A stretch of DNA of 8,344 nt from UBA6544 sp049601975 (GTDB taxonomy: Bacteria > Pseudomonadota > Alphaproteobacteria > UBA8366), in assembly GCA_049601975.1 (NCBI GenBank), contig JBMYRC010000165.1, positions 1 through 8,344 on the forward strand, given 5' to 3'. The translations under genes were made by a program, and so were the position numbers. Numbering within the stretch: position 1 is the first letter of the stretch; each line of letters begins with the position of its first letter. Shown here piece by piece: positions 1-7,110 of the stretch. The notes under the pieces are model-generated. The model was not told where the DNA came from, did not search any database, and saw only the letters and a program-made list of their open reading frames with translations.

Positions 1-242
1 CGCCCCGCATCCGTCTTCATATCAATGGCGATGCTCTTCTTGTTCCGGTTAAAGGCCAAATAGAAATGCCCTTCTCCGCCGACCTCGGGCGGTTTCATAC
101 GGCGCGAATCGTCACCGCTGCCGGGTACTTCGACCTTTATAACTTCCGCGCCCATATCCGCGAGCTGCATGGTGCAATTCGGCCCGGCGATGATCCGCGA
201 GAGATCGAGGACCCGCACACCCTCTAACGGCAGCGCGCTCAT
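1..242 (-). CDS. CaiB/BaiF (class III) CoA-transferase, N-terminal part only
   Basis: Members of this family move coenzyme A between carboxylic acids (formyl-CoA:oxalate, carnitine and succinyl-CoA-dependent types) in the cytoplasm. Only about the first 80 residues are in the window; the rest lies beyond the left edge. The visible N-terminus has the family pattern: PLEGVRVLDLSRIIAGP, then a CTMQLADMGAEVIKVE segment, then GHFYLAFNRNKKSIAIDM, which matches the first Rossmann-like part of these enzymes. The catalytic aspartate (about residue 169 in the family) is outside the window, so activity and substrate cannot be judged. The ATG (complement of 240-242) overlaps the TGA of the upstream nitronate monooxygenase-like gene as ATGA, implying translational coupling and a shared message. 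The family is secure; the substrate is unknown. Confidence 0.9.
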   Translation of the reverse strand, partial: MSALPLEGVRVLDLSRIIAGPNCTMQLADMGAEVIKVEVPGSGDDSRRMKPPEVGGEGHFYLAFNRNKKSIAIDMKTDAG

Positions 243-1408
243 ACGGAGAACTCCACAGCGCTCTGCATTTGCTCAAGCGCCTGGATGGTTCCCGTTACCA
301 AACAATCAAATATTTCCGCCGCTGGACGAACACTCGCCAACATGCCCGAAGCTTGACCCGCTGGATTGCTGTGCAGGTCATACCGTCCCGCCGCTGCTGC
401 CGATGCGTTAAAATCGTCCATCATGATTTTTTGATATGGCATCGGAAGCGGCTCCAAACCTGATTCGTCCCAAGCCTGTACGACTGAATTTTTATAACTG
501 CGCATGGTTTTCCCTGTGTAAATTCTGCGAATATCGAAGTCTTGTGATCGACCATCGACAATCTGCTGTTTGTTTTGTGGATTAATCGCGCATTCCGCCG
601 CGACCAAGAAAGCGGTCCCTATCCACGCACCGCTGGCACCCAATGCCAAAGCAGCAGCAACGCCGCGACCGTCGGATATTCCGCCAGCACCCAATACCGG
701 CATCGGCGCCACGGCATCAACAACCTGCGGGATCAACGGGAAGTTCGCGATCTTTCCCGTATGACCACCGGCTTCGTAACCTTGGGCGACGATGATATCG
801 ACCCCTGCGTCTTTTTGCCGTTCTGCGTTCCGTGGCGAACCAGCCAGACCCATGACCTTCATATCCCGATCATGCGCCAACGGCACCACCCAACTAGGGT
901 CGCCGAGCCCAGCCGCGAAGACTTGTACGTCTTCCTCCATGATCACGTCGACTTGTTGCTGGATATTGTTGCGATTCGTTTGTCCCGGTGTGCCACCATC
1001 CGCACCGGAGGTATTGGCGACGACAAATTCATTGTCGACTTCAACCGGCGACAATTCGAACTTTTCCATCAACCTTTCGACGAAAGCGACATGTTCCGGG
1101 AACCGTTGACGCAATTGCGCGCGCACCGCCGAGCGTGTTCCGCCTGCTTCAGCCGCTACTTTTCCCGGCAGAATCAGATCCACGCCCACTGGCTTTGACG
1201 TCAGGGACCGGGTCTCGCGAATGGCGTCGCGTAATTCCTCCGGCGTCAACCCAGAGCCACCAATCACCCCCAAACCGCCTGCTTCCGACACGGCAGCGAC
1301 CAGCGCCGGCGGTGTCGCCCTGCCACGCGAACCCATTCCCGCGAGAACAATCGGATACTCAATGCCCAATTGCTCGCACAAAGAAGTCCGAAATATCGAC
1401 GTCGCCAT
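239..1408 (-). CDS. Nitronate monooxygenase-family FMN-dependent oxidoreductase
   Basis: The 389-residue protein is an FMN-binding TIM barrel of the nitronate monooxygenase (2-nitropropane dioxygenase) family, which oxidises alkyl nitronates; many members have other or unknown substrates. The N-terminal strand reads EYPIVLAGMG (17-26), followed by LVAAVSEAGGLGVIGG (36-51). AQGYEAGGHTG (208-218) contains the conserved His216, the position of the catalytic base in studied members. PVLGAGGISDGRG (237-249) and GASGAWIGTAFL (257-268) form the FMN-phosphate site. It is longer than the shortest family members, apparently because of a segment rich in charged and polar residues at about 80-150 between barrel strands. 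The ATG is preceded by GGAGAG (complement of 1416-1421), 7 bases away. The gene overlaps the following CoA-transferase by 4 bases, which suggests a role in acid or acyl-CoA catabolism rather than nitroalkane detoxification alone. Family confidence is high; the reaction is uncertain. Confidence 0.9.
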   Translation of the reverse strand: MATSIFRTSLCEQLGIEYPIVLAGMGSRGRATPPALVAAVSEAGGLGVIGGSGLTPEELRDAIRETRSLTSKPVGVDLILPGKVAAEAGGTRSAVRAQLRQRFPEHVAFVERLMEKFELSPVEVDNEFVVANTSGADGGTPGQTNRNNIQQQVDVIMEEDVQVFAAGLGDPSWVVPLAHDRDMKVMGLAGSPRNAERQKDAGVDIIVAQGYEAGGHTGKIANFPLIPQVVDAVAPMPVLGAGGISDGRGVAAALALGASGAWIGTAFLVAAECAINPQNKQQIVDGRSQDFDIRRIYTGKTMRSYKNSVVQAWDESGLEPLPMPYQKIMMDDFNASAAAAGRYDLHSNPAGQASGMLASVRPAAEIFDCLVTGTIQALEQMQSAVEFSV

Positions 1409-1517
1409 TTAAAATCTCTCCACCCAATCTTTTCGGCTACTTCGAATGATGTATGCTCGCTTGAAACGGTGAACAGCAGGACCGAAACAGCTTGCGAACT
1501 AGGATCGAGGAAAATTC
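1409..1517. promoter_or_regulatory. Divergent intergenic region between the nitronate monooxygenase-like and TTC38-like genes
   Basis: About 110 bases separate two divergent gene starts, so promoters for both directions should lie here. The two ribosome binding sites are visible at the edges: GGAGAG on the minus strand (complement of 1416-1421) and GAGGA at 1507-1511 on the plus strand. I do not see a convincing pair of -35 and -10 hexamers with proper spacing on either strand, nor a strong operator palindrome. The promoter role rests on gene layout. Confidence 0.5.
1507..1511 (+). promoter_or_regulatory. Ribosome binding site that fixes the original start of the TTC38-like gene
   Basis: GAGGA lies 6 bases before ATG at 1518. 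It supports translation starting there rather than at the TTG at 1679, which has no such site and lies inside the conserved part of the protein. This is the main reason to treat the gene as frameshifted rather than simply shorter. Confidence 0.6.
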
Positions 1518-2893
1518 ATGGCAACCGATAAACTTGGGTTGGAATTTACGGTCTCACTTCCCGATACAGCAGATGCCTTTAACGCAGCCATGGACGATTA
1601 CATGCTGTTTAGCGGGGAGCTGGTGGGACGTCTCCTGTCCACGGCGGAGGTCGATCCTGACTTCGCCATGGGTACTGCTTGACCGGGTATCTGCGCCTGT
1701 TAGGCGGCGTCGGACCAAGCCATCCGCGCGTCAGCCTTGAACTACGCGCCGCCCGAGCGCGCCGCAGCCGTGTGACCCCGCGCGAACAAGCCCATATCGA
1801 CGCCTTTGAAGTTGCCGCCACCGGCGAGTTCTCCAAAGCGGGCCGCATGTGGGACGAAATCCTGTGCGAATATCCACACGACATGATGGCGGCCAAATGC
1901 GCTCATGAATCCTACTTCCTGGTCGGCGAGGCCCGGCTGCTGAGAAAATCGGTCCAAACCATCCTGCCGAATTGGAGCAAAAATATGCCCTATTACGGGT
2001 ATCTCCTCGGCATGGGCGCGTTCGGCCTGGAGGAAGCGGGTGACTATGCGGAGGCAGAGAAGATGGGCCGTGAGGCCGTCGAGATCGAGCCACGTGATGG
2101 CTGGGCCGTCCACGCCGTCGCCCATGTGATGCAGATGCAGGGCCGTTGCGAAGAAAACATCAAATGGCTGGAGAGCACCGTCGACAATTGGCGTGATGCG
2201 GTCTGGCTCAGCGGTCATTTATGGTGGCATCTGTGCCTTCCGTTGCTGGAGAAAGAGCAGTTTGACCGGGTCTTGGATATCTACGACGCCCGCATGGCGA
2301 ATTGCGACGATGATATGGTCACTCGACTGATGGATTGCAGCTCCATGTTGTGGCGGTTGGAATCGCTGGGCCTGGACGTAGGCGACCGCTGGGAGCCCTT
2401 GGCCGACAAGTGGATGCGCCACTCGGACGAACACGCGATTGCCTTCACTGACGCACATTTCGCAATGACCATGGCCGCCGTCGACCGACAACGCACGCTC
2501 CGGCGGTTTATGCAGAGCCAACATGCTTTCGTCGAGGCGGAAAAGAGCACTAATTCCGACATCCTCGAACGCATCGGAGGTCCTCTCTGCGAGGGATTCG
2601 GCGCCTATCGGAACGAGGAATATGGCGAAGCTGCCAATAAGATTGGCCCCATTATCGCGGAGACCTGGCGGATCGGAGGAAGTAACGCGCAACGAGATGT
2701 CTTTCGCCTGACGCTGACCAACGCCTTGATACGCGGGCAACGTTTCGAGGAGGCCCGTGGTATTCTGGAGCCCCTCGCACAGGCAAGAGAGACACCGAGC
2801 CTTCTCTATGATTTGGCGACAGCCTATGACGGCCTCGGGAAATCGGAAGAAGCGGACAGGCTGAGAAATAGAGCGGCCGCGCGACTCAATTAG
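1518..2893 (+). pseudogene. TTC38-type tetratricopeptide repeat protein, broken by a frameshift near 1680
   Basis: The protein resembles the tetratricopeptide repeat protein 38 family, helical-repeat proteins of unclear function found in bacteria and animals. Frame one (1518-1682) gives 54 residues, starting MATDKLGLEFTVSLPD and ending VDPDFAMGTA before TGA at 1680-1682. The continuation lies in the -1 frame from 1679: GYLRLLGG, TPREQAHIDAFE, AGRMWDEILCEYPHD, GMGAFGLEEAGDY, then the hallmark WAVHAVAHVMQMQGR (about residues 196-210 of the joined protein) and LSGHLWWHLCLPLLE, to TAG at 2891-2893. Adding one base near 1680 (for example CTG after GCT) would give 458 residues, close to the length of known family members. 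No classical -1 slippery heptamer is visible at the junction. It may be a true mutation or a sequencing error. A product starting at TTG 1679 would lack the first conserved helices. The next gene starts 16 bases downstream, so the two probably share a message. Confidence 0.8.
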
Positions 2894-2909
2894 ATAGGGA
2901 AATTTAGAT

Positions 2910-4521
2910 TTGGGGAAAAGCGCCCCTTATTTGACCCTCATGAACGACGAAAACCGCCATACGCACGCAAAGTCACTGCGCGATATTGAAGATCGTCTCT
3001 TTGATGTCGTCATCGTTGGGGGCGGGATCAGTGGATCAAGTTCCGCTCAACATTTAGCGGCCGCCGGATACAGCGTTCTCCTTGTGGAAAAAAACGATTT
3101 CGCGTCAGGAGCCTCGTCGCGGTCTAGTAGATTACTTCACAGTGGCTTGCGATATCTGGCACCGCCAAATTCTCTATGGGATTTTGTAAAAAAGCCAAGC
3201 TCTTTCCTTTCGAATGTCCGTTCCGCCCGAGAATCGAGCCAGGTCGGAGACGAAATGATTCGTTCTTTACCATATGGCGTTCACACGACCCGTTTGCTTT
3301 TGCCTATTTTTGAATCGTCGAACTATCGCGGATGGCAAGTCGACCTGGGCGCCAAATTTCTGCAGCTTGTCGGTCTTCGCAAAACACCGCTAAATTATGT
3401 TCGCGATGCAGCCGACGACGCACAAAGCCTGCCTTTCATTAAATGGCTGAGACAAGGAAACCAATTGCAAAGCGTCGCCGGTGTCGACGATCACCAATTT
3501 CATTGGCCCGAGCGCATCTGTATCGATGGCATTTTGGATGCCGAGCGGATGGGGGCCGTTGTTCTGAATTATACAGCTGCGGAAGAATTTGAGCGCGAGA
3601 ACGACGTGTGGCGAGTTACCCTTAAAGACTAGGACGGCGACAAAGCAGCTGTAAGCGGCAAAGTATTGTTGAATTTCACCGGCGCGTGGATCGATCGCGT
3701 CAATGGGATGAACCCCGCCAAGACGCAACCCAAAAGACAGATTGTTTGGGTCAAGGGTGTCTCCATCGCCCTCCAACTGCCTGAGAAATTCGAAGGGCTC
3801 GGCATCGCCGGGCTAAACTCCGAAGGCGACGCCATCATGTGCGTTCCCTGGGGCAAGCTGCACTACATCGGCCCGACCGAAACCGTCTATGAAGGTGACA
3901 TTGAATGAGTTGCCGGAAGATGAGGATATCGACGAGCTGATCCATGAGATCAATTTGTTTATGCCGGGTATGAACATGGACCGGTCAAAAATTCTCCAGG
4001 CCTGGGCGGGAATCAGACCTCTCAACTACGACCCCGACCTCCCCAAGGGACGGAAGCTCCCGTGCAGCGTTATTCATGATCTCGGCAAGGAAGGCTTTCC
4101 CAACATGCTGACTGTGACCTGGGCCGCCTTTATGATGCACCAGCCGACTGCTCGGCGTGTGGTGAAAGCCGTTAGAAAGCGCCTCCCCCCGTCTCTTCCA
4201 CAACATGCGCTGCGCTTCGGTGGCGAGGAGGTGGATGCTACTTCTTCTCCATCGCTATTGGCGGCCAGACCTGATGTCACGCACGCGCACATTCTACGCT
4301 CTGTCGAAAAAGAATACGAACGAGACCTGGTCGGCATCCTATACCGGCGAACCGGTCTCGGATGGTATACGCAAATTCCAGAGAAAGCGGCGCGAGAGAC
4401 GGCGGAGATAGTGGCGCCAACCCTTGGGTGGGATAAGAATGACATTGACCGCGAAGTCGAGAGTTTCGCAGCGTATATTCGCAAGTATCATTTGCTGAGT
4501 CCTACCGACTGGACCGCGTGA
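2910..4521 (+). pseudogene. GlpD-like FAD-dependent dehydrogenase, broken by an amber codon and a frameshift
   Basis: This resembles FAD-dependent glycerol-3-phosphate dehydrogenase and related oxidoreductases, which oxidise glycerol 3-phosphate to dihydroxyacetone phosphate and pass electrons to membrane quinone. Three pieces are collinear. Piece 1 (2910-3632) holds FDVVIVGGGISGSSSA (31-46, the FAD-binding glycine motif), FASGASSRSSRLLHSGLRYL (64-83) and FHWPERICIDGILDAERMGA, and ends at TAG 3630-3632. Piece 2 continues in the same frame (3633-3908) with VLLNFTGAWIDRVNG, VKGVSIALQLP, GLGIAGLN and CVPWGKLHYIGPTET, to TGA at 3906-3908. Piece 3 is shifted by +1 and resumes at about 3907 with ELPEDEDIDELIHEIN, AWAGIRPLNYDP and the C-terminal domain RRTGLGW. 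Removing one base near 3906 joins YEGDIE to ELPEDED. The repaired protein would have about 536 residues, full family length. TTG at 2910 has AGGGA upstream (2896-2900); ATG at 2940 is an alternative start but lacks a clear site. Substrate specificity is not proven. Confidence 0.8.
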
Positions 4522-4565
4522 CCCAAGGGGTCGAAGACCTATATCGCTAAATAACACAACTAACG

Positions 4566-4598
4566 GCGCTGCGCTGAAGACCGCGCGGCGCATTTTTT
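4566..4598 (+). terminator. Rho-independent terminator (or attenuator) before the ThDP enzyme gene
   Basis: GCGCTGCGC (4566-4574) pairs with GCGCGGCGC (4583-4591), nine pairs including one G-U, around an 8-base loop; ATTTTTT follows at 4592-4598. It lies 45 bases after the stop of the broken GlpD-like gene and would end that transcript. It finishes only 25 bases before the likely start of the next gene, so if that gene's promoter lies upstream of the hairpin it would act as a leader attenuator instead. Confidence 0.75.
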
Positions 4599-4610
4599 CG
4601 GCTACCGCAT

Positions 4611-4617
4611 GAGAGGG
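4611..4617 (+). promoter_or_regulatory. Ribosome binding site that selects the ATG at 4624
   Basis: GAGAGGG lies 6 bases before ATG 4624. The earlier in-frame ATG at 4609 overlaps this site, has no ribosome binding site of its own and directly abuts the terminator T-run, so 4624 is the better start. Confidence 0.65.
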
Positions 4618-4623
4618 CTTCCC

Positions 4624-6291
4624 ATGGCTGCAAATCAAATCACCGGACGTTCGGCGTTCCTGTCACTGCTCAAGGACGAGGGCATCACGCATCTGTTCGG
4701 CAATCCCGGCACGACGGAATTGCCCATCATGCATGCGTTAAAGGACCATCCGGATCTCACCTATGTCATGGGCATGCAGGAATCCGTCGTGGTCGCCATG
4801 GCGGATGGATTTTCGCGGGCGACGGGTCAACTCGTCGCCTGTAATGTCCACGTGGCGCCCGGCCTAGGTAATGCCATGGGCGCGCTCTACAATTGCAAAT
4901 TCACGGGCACACCGCTCATCATCACAGCAGGTCAGCAAGAGCTGGGTCACGGGCTGACCGAACCCTTGCTTTATGACCCCTTGGTCCCGATGGCGGAGCC
5001 ATTGGTCAAATGGGCGACGGAAATTACGCGCCTGGAGGACATGCCACGCATCGTACGCCGCGCTGCCAAGATCGCGATGACACCGCCGATGGGCCCCGTC
5101 TTTATTTCCCTGCCGGGTGACATTTTGAACAACGAAGCCGGCATCGATTTGAGCACGAGCACACGTATCGACACTCGCAACCGGCCCTCTGACGAGGCAC
5201 TCGCGGGTCTCGCGGAGCGCATTTTGCGCGCGGACAACCCGGTAATGGTCTGCGGCAACGAGGTCGTGACCAGCGACGCCTTGGCTGAGGTAGGAGAATT
5301 CGCCGAAGCATTGGGCGCCACCGTCTATCAGCAAACAATCCCGTTCGGCTCGCATTTTCCCTCCGAGCACCCTTGTTTCGTCGGTGCATTGTCCCGCAAT
5401 CAAAAGCAGGTCCGCGGTGTCCTTGAGCCGTTTGACTTGATGATTGTGGCCGGCGGAGATGTCCTCAGAATGTCGGTCTGGGATGAAGTCGATCCGATGC
5501 CGGAGAACCTGCCGATCATCCAAATCGGCCTCAACGATTGGGAAATGGGCAAGAACTACGCAACCGAAATGGCGATCGGAAGCGATGTCCGAGAGACGCT
5601 CAGGGCACTGACACCCATCATGAAAGAGAAAGGCGGATCGGCCCTCTCTGATACGGCGACGAAGCGCATAGCCGCACTTTCCGACAAGAATTGGACCGCA
5701 AATCGCGCAAAATTGATCGAGAAGATTAAGACCGAAGATACCGACTCACCGATCAGCCCGGATTGGCTGATGCTGCAAATACACGAGGCCTTGCCGGAGA
5801 ACGGAATCGTCGTCAACGAAGGGGTGACCGCGAGCCGTTATTTGAACGACATCCATCCCTATCGCGAGCGTCACGATTTTCACGGTCTCGCCAGCGGCGG
5901 GATCGGTTGGGGCATCGCGGCGGCGGTCGGCGTGCAACTCGCGCATCCGGATCGAACCGTCTGCGCGATCATCGGCGACGGCAGCTCTATGTACAGTATT
6001 CAAGCGCTCTGGAGTGCGGCCAACCAGAAACTGCCGATGACTTATGTGATCGTGAACAACGGCGGTTATCGCATCATCAAGCAGCGGCTGCTGTCCTTCC
6101 ATCAGAACGATCAGTTTGTCGGCATGGACTTCAAGGATCCCGAAGTAAACTTCGCCGACCTTGCAAAATCGATGGGCGTGGAATCGGAACGCGTCAGCGA
6201 TCCGGCGAATTTACGCGCCGCGCTGGATCGCGCTTTGGCCAACAAAAGCGGCCCCAACCTGGTAGAGGTGATTTGCGAAGGCTCCGTCTAA
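4624..6291 (+). CDS. Thiamine-diphosphate-dependent enzyme, benzoylformate decarboxylase/acetolactate synthase-like
   Basis: This 555-residue cytoplasmic enzyme has the three-domain ThDP decarboxylase/synthase fold. The N-terminal pyrimidine-binding domain contains THLFGNPGTTELP (22-34) and MQESVVVAMADGF (51-63) with the cofactor-activating Glu53. NVHVAPGLGNAMGALYN (74-90) carries His76, equivalent to the active-site histidine (His70) of benzoylformate decarboxylase. A middle domain at about 190-340 follows. The C-terminal domain has GGIGWGIAAAVGVQLA (425-440) and the ThDP/Mg motif GDGSSMYSIQALWSAA (451-466) ending in NN at 478-479. The second catalytic histidine of benzoylformate decarboxylase (His281) appears absent: the matching stretch reads GGDVLRMSVWDE (277-288). 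The serine of its GNPGSNELP motif is threonine here. The enzyme is therefore probably a ThDP lyase or decarboxylase with a different 2-keto acid substrate. Nearby genes do not identify it. It looks intact. Confidence 0.88.
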   Translation: MAANQITGRSAFLSLLKDEGITHLFGNPGTTELPIMHALKDHPDLTYVMGMQESVVVAMADGFSRATGQLVACNVHVAPGLGNAMGALYNCKFTGTPLIITAGQQELGHGLTEPLLYDPLVPMAEPLVKWATEITRLEDMPRIVRRAAKIAMTPPMGPVFISLPGDILNNEAGIDLSTSTRIDTRNRPSDEALAGLAERILRADNPVMVCGNEVVTSDALAEVGEFAEALGATVYQQTIPFGSHFPSEHPCFVGALSRNQKQVRGVLEPFDLMIVAGGDVLRMSVWDEVDPMPENLPIIQIGLNDWEMGKNYATEMAIGSDVRETLRALTPIMKEKGGSALSDTATKRIAALSDKNWTANRAKLIEKIKTEDTDSPISPDWLMLQIHEALPENGIVVNEGVTASRYLNDIHPYRERHDFHGLASGGIGWGIAAAVGVQLAHPDRTVCAIIGDGSSMYSIQALWSAANQKLPMTYVIVNNGGYRIIKQRLLSFHQNDQFVGMDFKDPEVNFADLAKSMGVESERVSDPANLRAALDRALANKSGPNLVEVICEGSV

Positions 6292-6332
6292 CGACCGAGA
6301 ATTGGGTTGCGCAAAACCCGCGAAGCCTTAAA

Positions 6333-6357
6333 TCCCTTTCGAGTGAACTATAAGGGG
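6333..6357 (+). promoter_or_regulatory. Ribosome binding site AAGGGG inside a possible hairpin, before the 94-residue gene
   Basis: AAGGGG (6352-6357) lies 9 bases before ATG 6367 and selects that start over the in-frame TTG at 6307. TCCCTT (6333-6338) can pair with it (five Watson-Crick pairs plus one G-U) around a 13-base loop, which would hide the ribosome binding site. The stem is short and could be chance. Confidence 0.4.
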
Positions 6358-6366
6358 CAGTTGCGA

Positions 6367-6651
6367 ATGGATTTCGCTGCGTTTCAGGCATCCGTGGAGG
6401 AAGAGACACCTCCCGTCAAAGCAGGTTTAGCCTTGCTCGCCCTTTGGCATGCCGCGAAGGGAGACTGGGAGACCGCGCATGTCACCGCGCAAGAGGACAA
6501 GACTATGTCCGGCGCCTGGGTGCATGCTTATCTCCACCGCGTCGAAGGCGATCTGTCGAATGCCGGCTATTGGTACCGCAAAGCCGGACGCCCTGAAGCC
6601 TCCAGTTCCCTGCGAGCGGAATGGAATGAAATCGCAAAGGCTCTGCTCTAA
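6367..6651 (+). CDS. Small conserved protein of unknown function (94 residues)
   Basis: The protein starts MDFAAFQASVEEETPP and continues with ALWHAAKGDWETAHVTAQED, which looks like a helical hairpin, and then WVHAYLHRVEGDLSNAGYWY (about 51-70), ending RKAGRPEASSSLRAEWNEIA and KALL. I recall the HAYLHR-EGDLSNA-YWYR-AG pattern from short hypothetical proteins in many proteobacteria, with no known function. The paired helices suggest a tetratricopeptide-like fold; that is inference. There is no signal peptide or membrane segment, so it should be cytoplasmic. The gene lies 75 bases after the ThDP enzyme and 15 bases before dtd, suggesting one message with dtd. The TTG at 6307 would extend it by 20 residues, but the ribosome binding site favours ATG 6367. 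Confidence 0.8.
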   Translation: MDFAAFQASVEEETPPVKAGLALLALWHAAKGDWETAHVTAQEDKTMSGAWVHAYLHRVEGDLSNAGYWYRKAGRPEASSSLRAEWNEIAKALL

Positions 6652-6666
6652 AGCATCCGGCAAACA

Positions 6667-7110
6667 ATGCGGGCACTTCTCCAACGGGTTCGTACAGCAA
6701 GCGTCACGATCGACGCTGTGATCGTCGGCAAAATCGACCATGGCCTGTTGATCTTCGTCTGTGCCGTCCCGGGAGACGACGAAATAACCACCAAGTCCTT
6801 CGCGGCAAAGATCGCGAAAATTCGTATATTCCAAGACGACGACGGTCGTATGAACCGATCCCTTCGGGATATCGGCGGCAAAGCGTTGATCGTTAGTCAA
6901 TTCACCTTGGCCGCCGATACCAGCCGAGGAAACCGGCCCGGGTTTTCCGGGGCGGCGCCACCCGATATTGCGCGGGAGCTGTACGAATACTTCTGCGCTT
7001 GTATGAAAGACGATGGTATCCCCATCGAAACCGGCCGTTTTGGAGCCGATATGGCGGTGGAACTGATCAATGACGGACCGGTCACCATCTGGCTGGACAG
7101 CGAGGTCTGA
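6667..7110 (+). CDS. dtd: D-aminoacyl-tRNA deacylase
   Basis: DTD removes D-amino acids (and glycine mischarged on tRNA-Ala) from tRNA, protecting protein synthesis in the cytoplasm. The 147-residue length is normal for the family. The start MRALLQRVRTASVTI is typical. SQFTLAADTSRGNRPGF (77-93) holds the conserved Thr80 region of the active site. NDGPVTIWLDS (135-145) contains the Gly-cisPro dipeptide (137-138) that enforces chirality by inserting into the partner subunit of the homodimer. All key residues are present. The gene starts 15 bases after the small upstream gene, with only a weak ribosome binding site, consistent with coupled expression. It is followed by about 240 bases without a clear gene. 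Confidence 0.96.
   Translation: MRALLQRVRTASVTIDAVIVGKIDHGLLIFVCAVPGDDEITTKSFAAKIAKIRIFQDDDGRMNRSLRDIGGKALIVSQFTLAADTSRGNRPGFSGAAPPDIARELYEYFCACMKDDGIPIETGRFGADMAVELINDGPVTIWLDSEV

Noticed and set aside
575..1198. A 207-codon open frame on the plus strand
   Set aside because: It lies wholly antisense to the nitronate monooxygenase-like gene, is compositionally odd (rich in Arg, His and Cys) and has no recognisable domain or ribosome binding site.
1671..1685. Programmed -1 frameshifting in the TTC38-like gene
   Set aside because: No X_XXY_YYZ slippery heptamer or downstream stem is visible and the family is not known to use recoding; mutation or sequencing error is simpler.
1742..2740. Long minus-strand frames (1742-2218 and 2219-2740)
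   Set aside because: Both mirror the TTC38-like gene on the opposite strand; that gene carries the recognisable motifs.
4520..4532. Small hairpin GACCC-AAG-GGGTC at the end of the GlpD-like gene
   Set aside because: Only five pairs and no T-run; the strong terminator at 4566-4598 explains transcript ending better.
5763..6353. A 196-codon plus-strand frame overlapping the ThDP gene
   Set aside because: It is an out-of-frame reading of the conserved ThDP-binding domain, Arg-rich and low in family signal.
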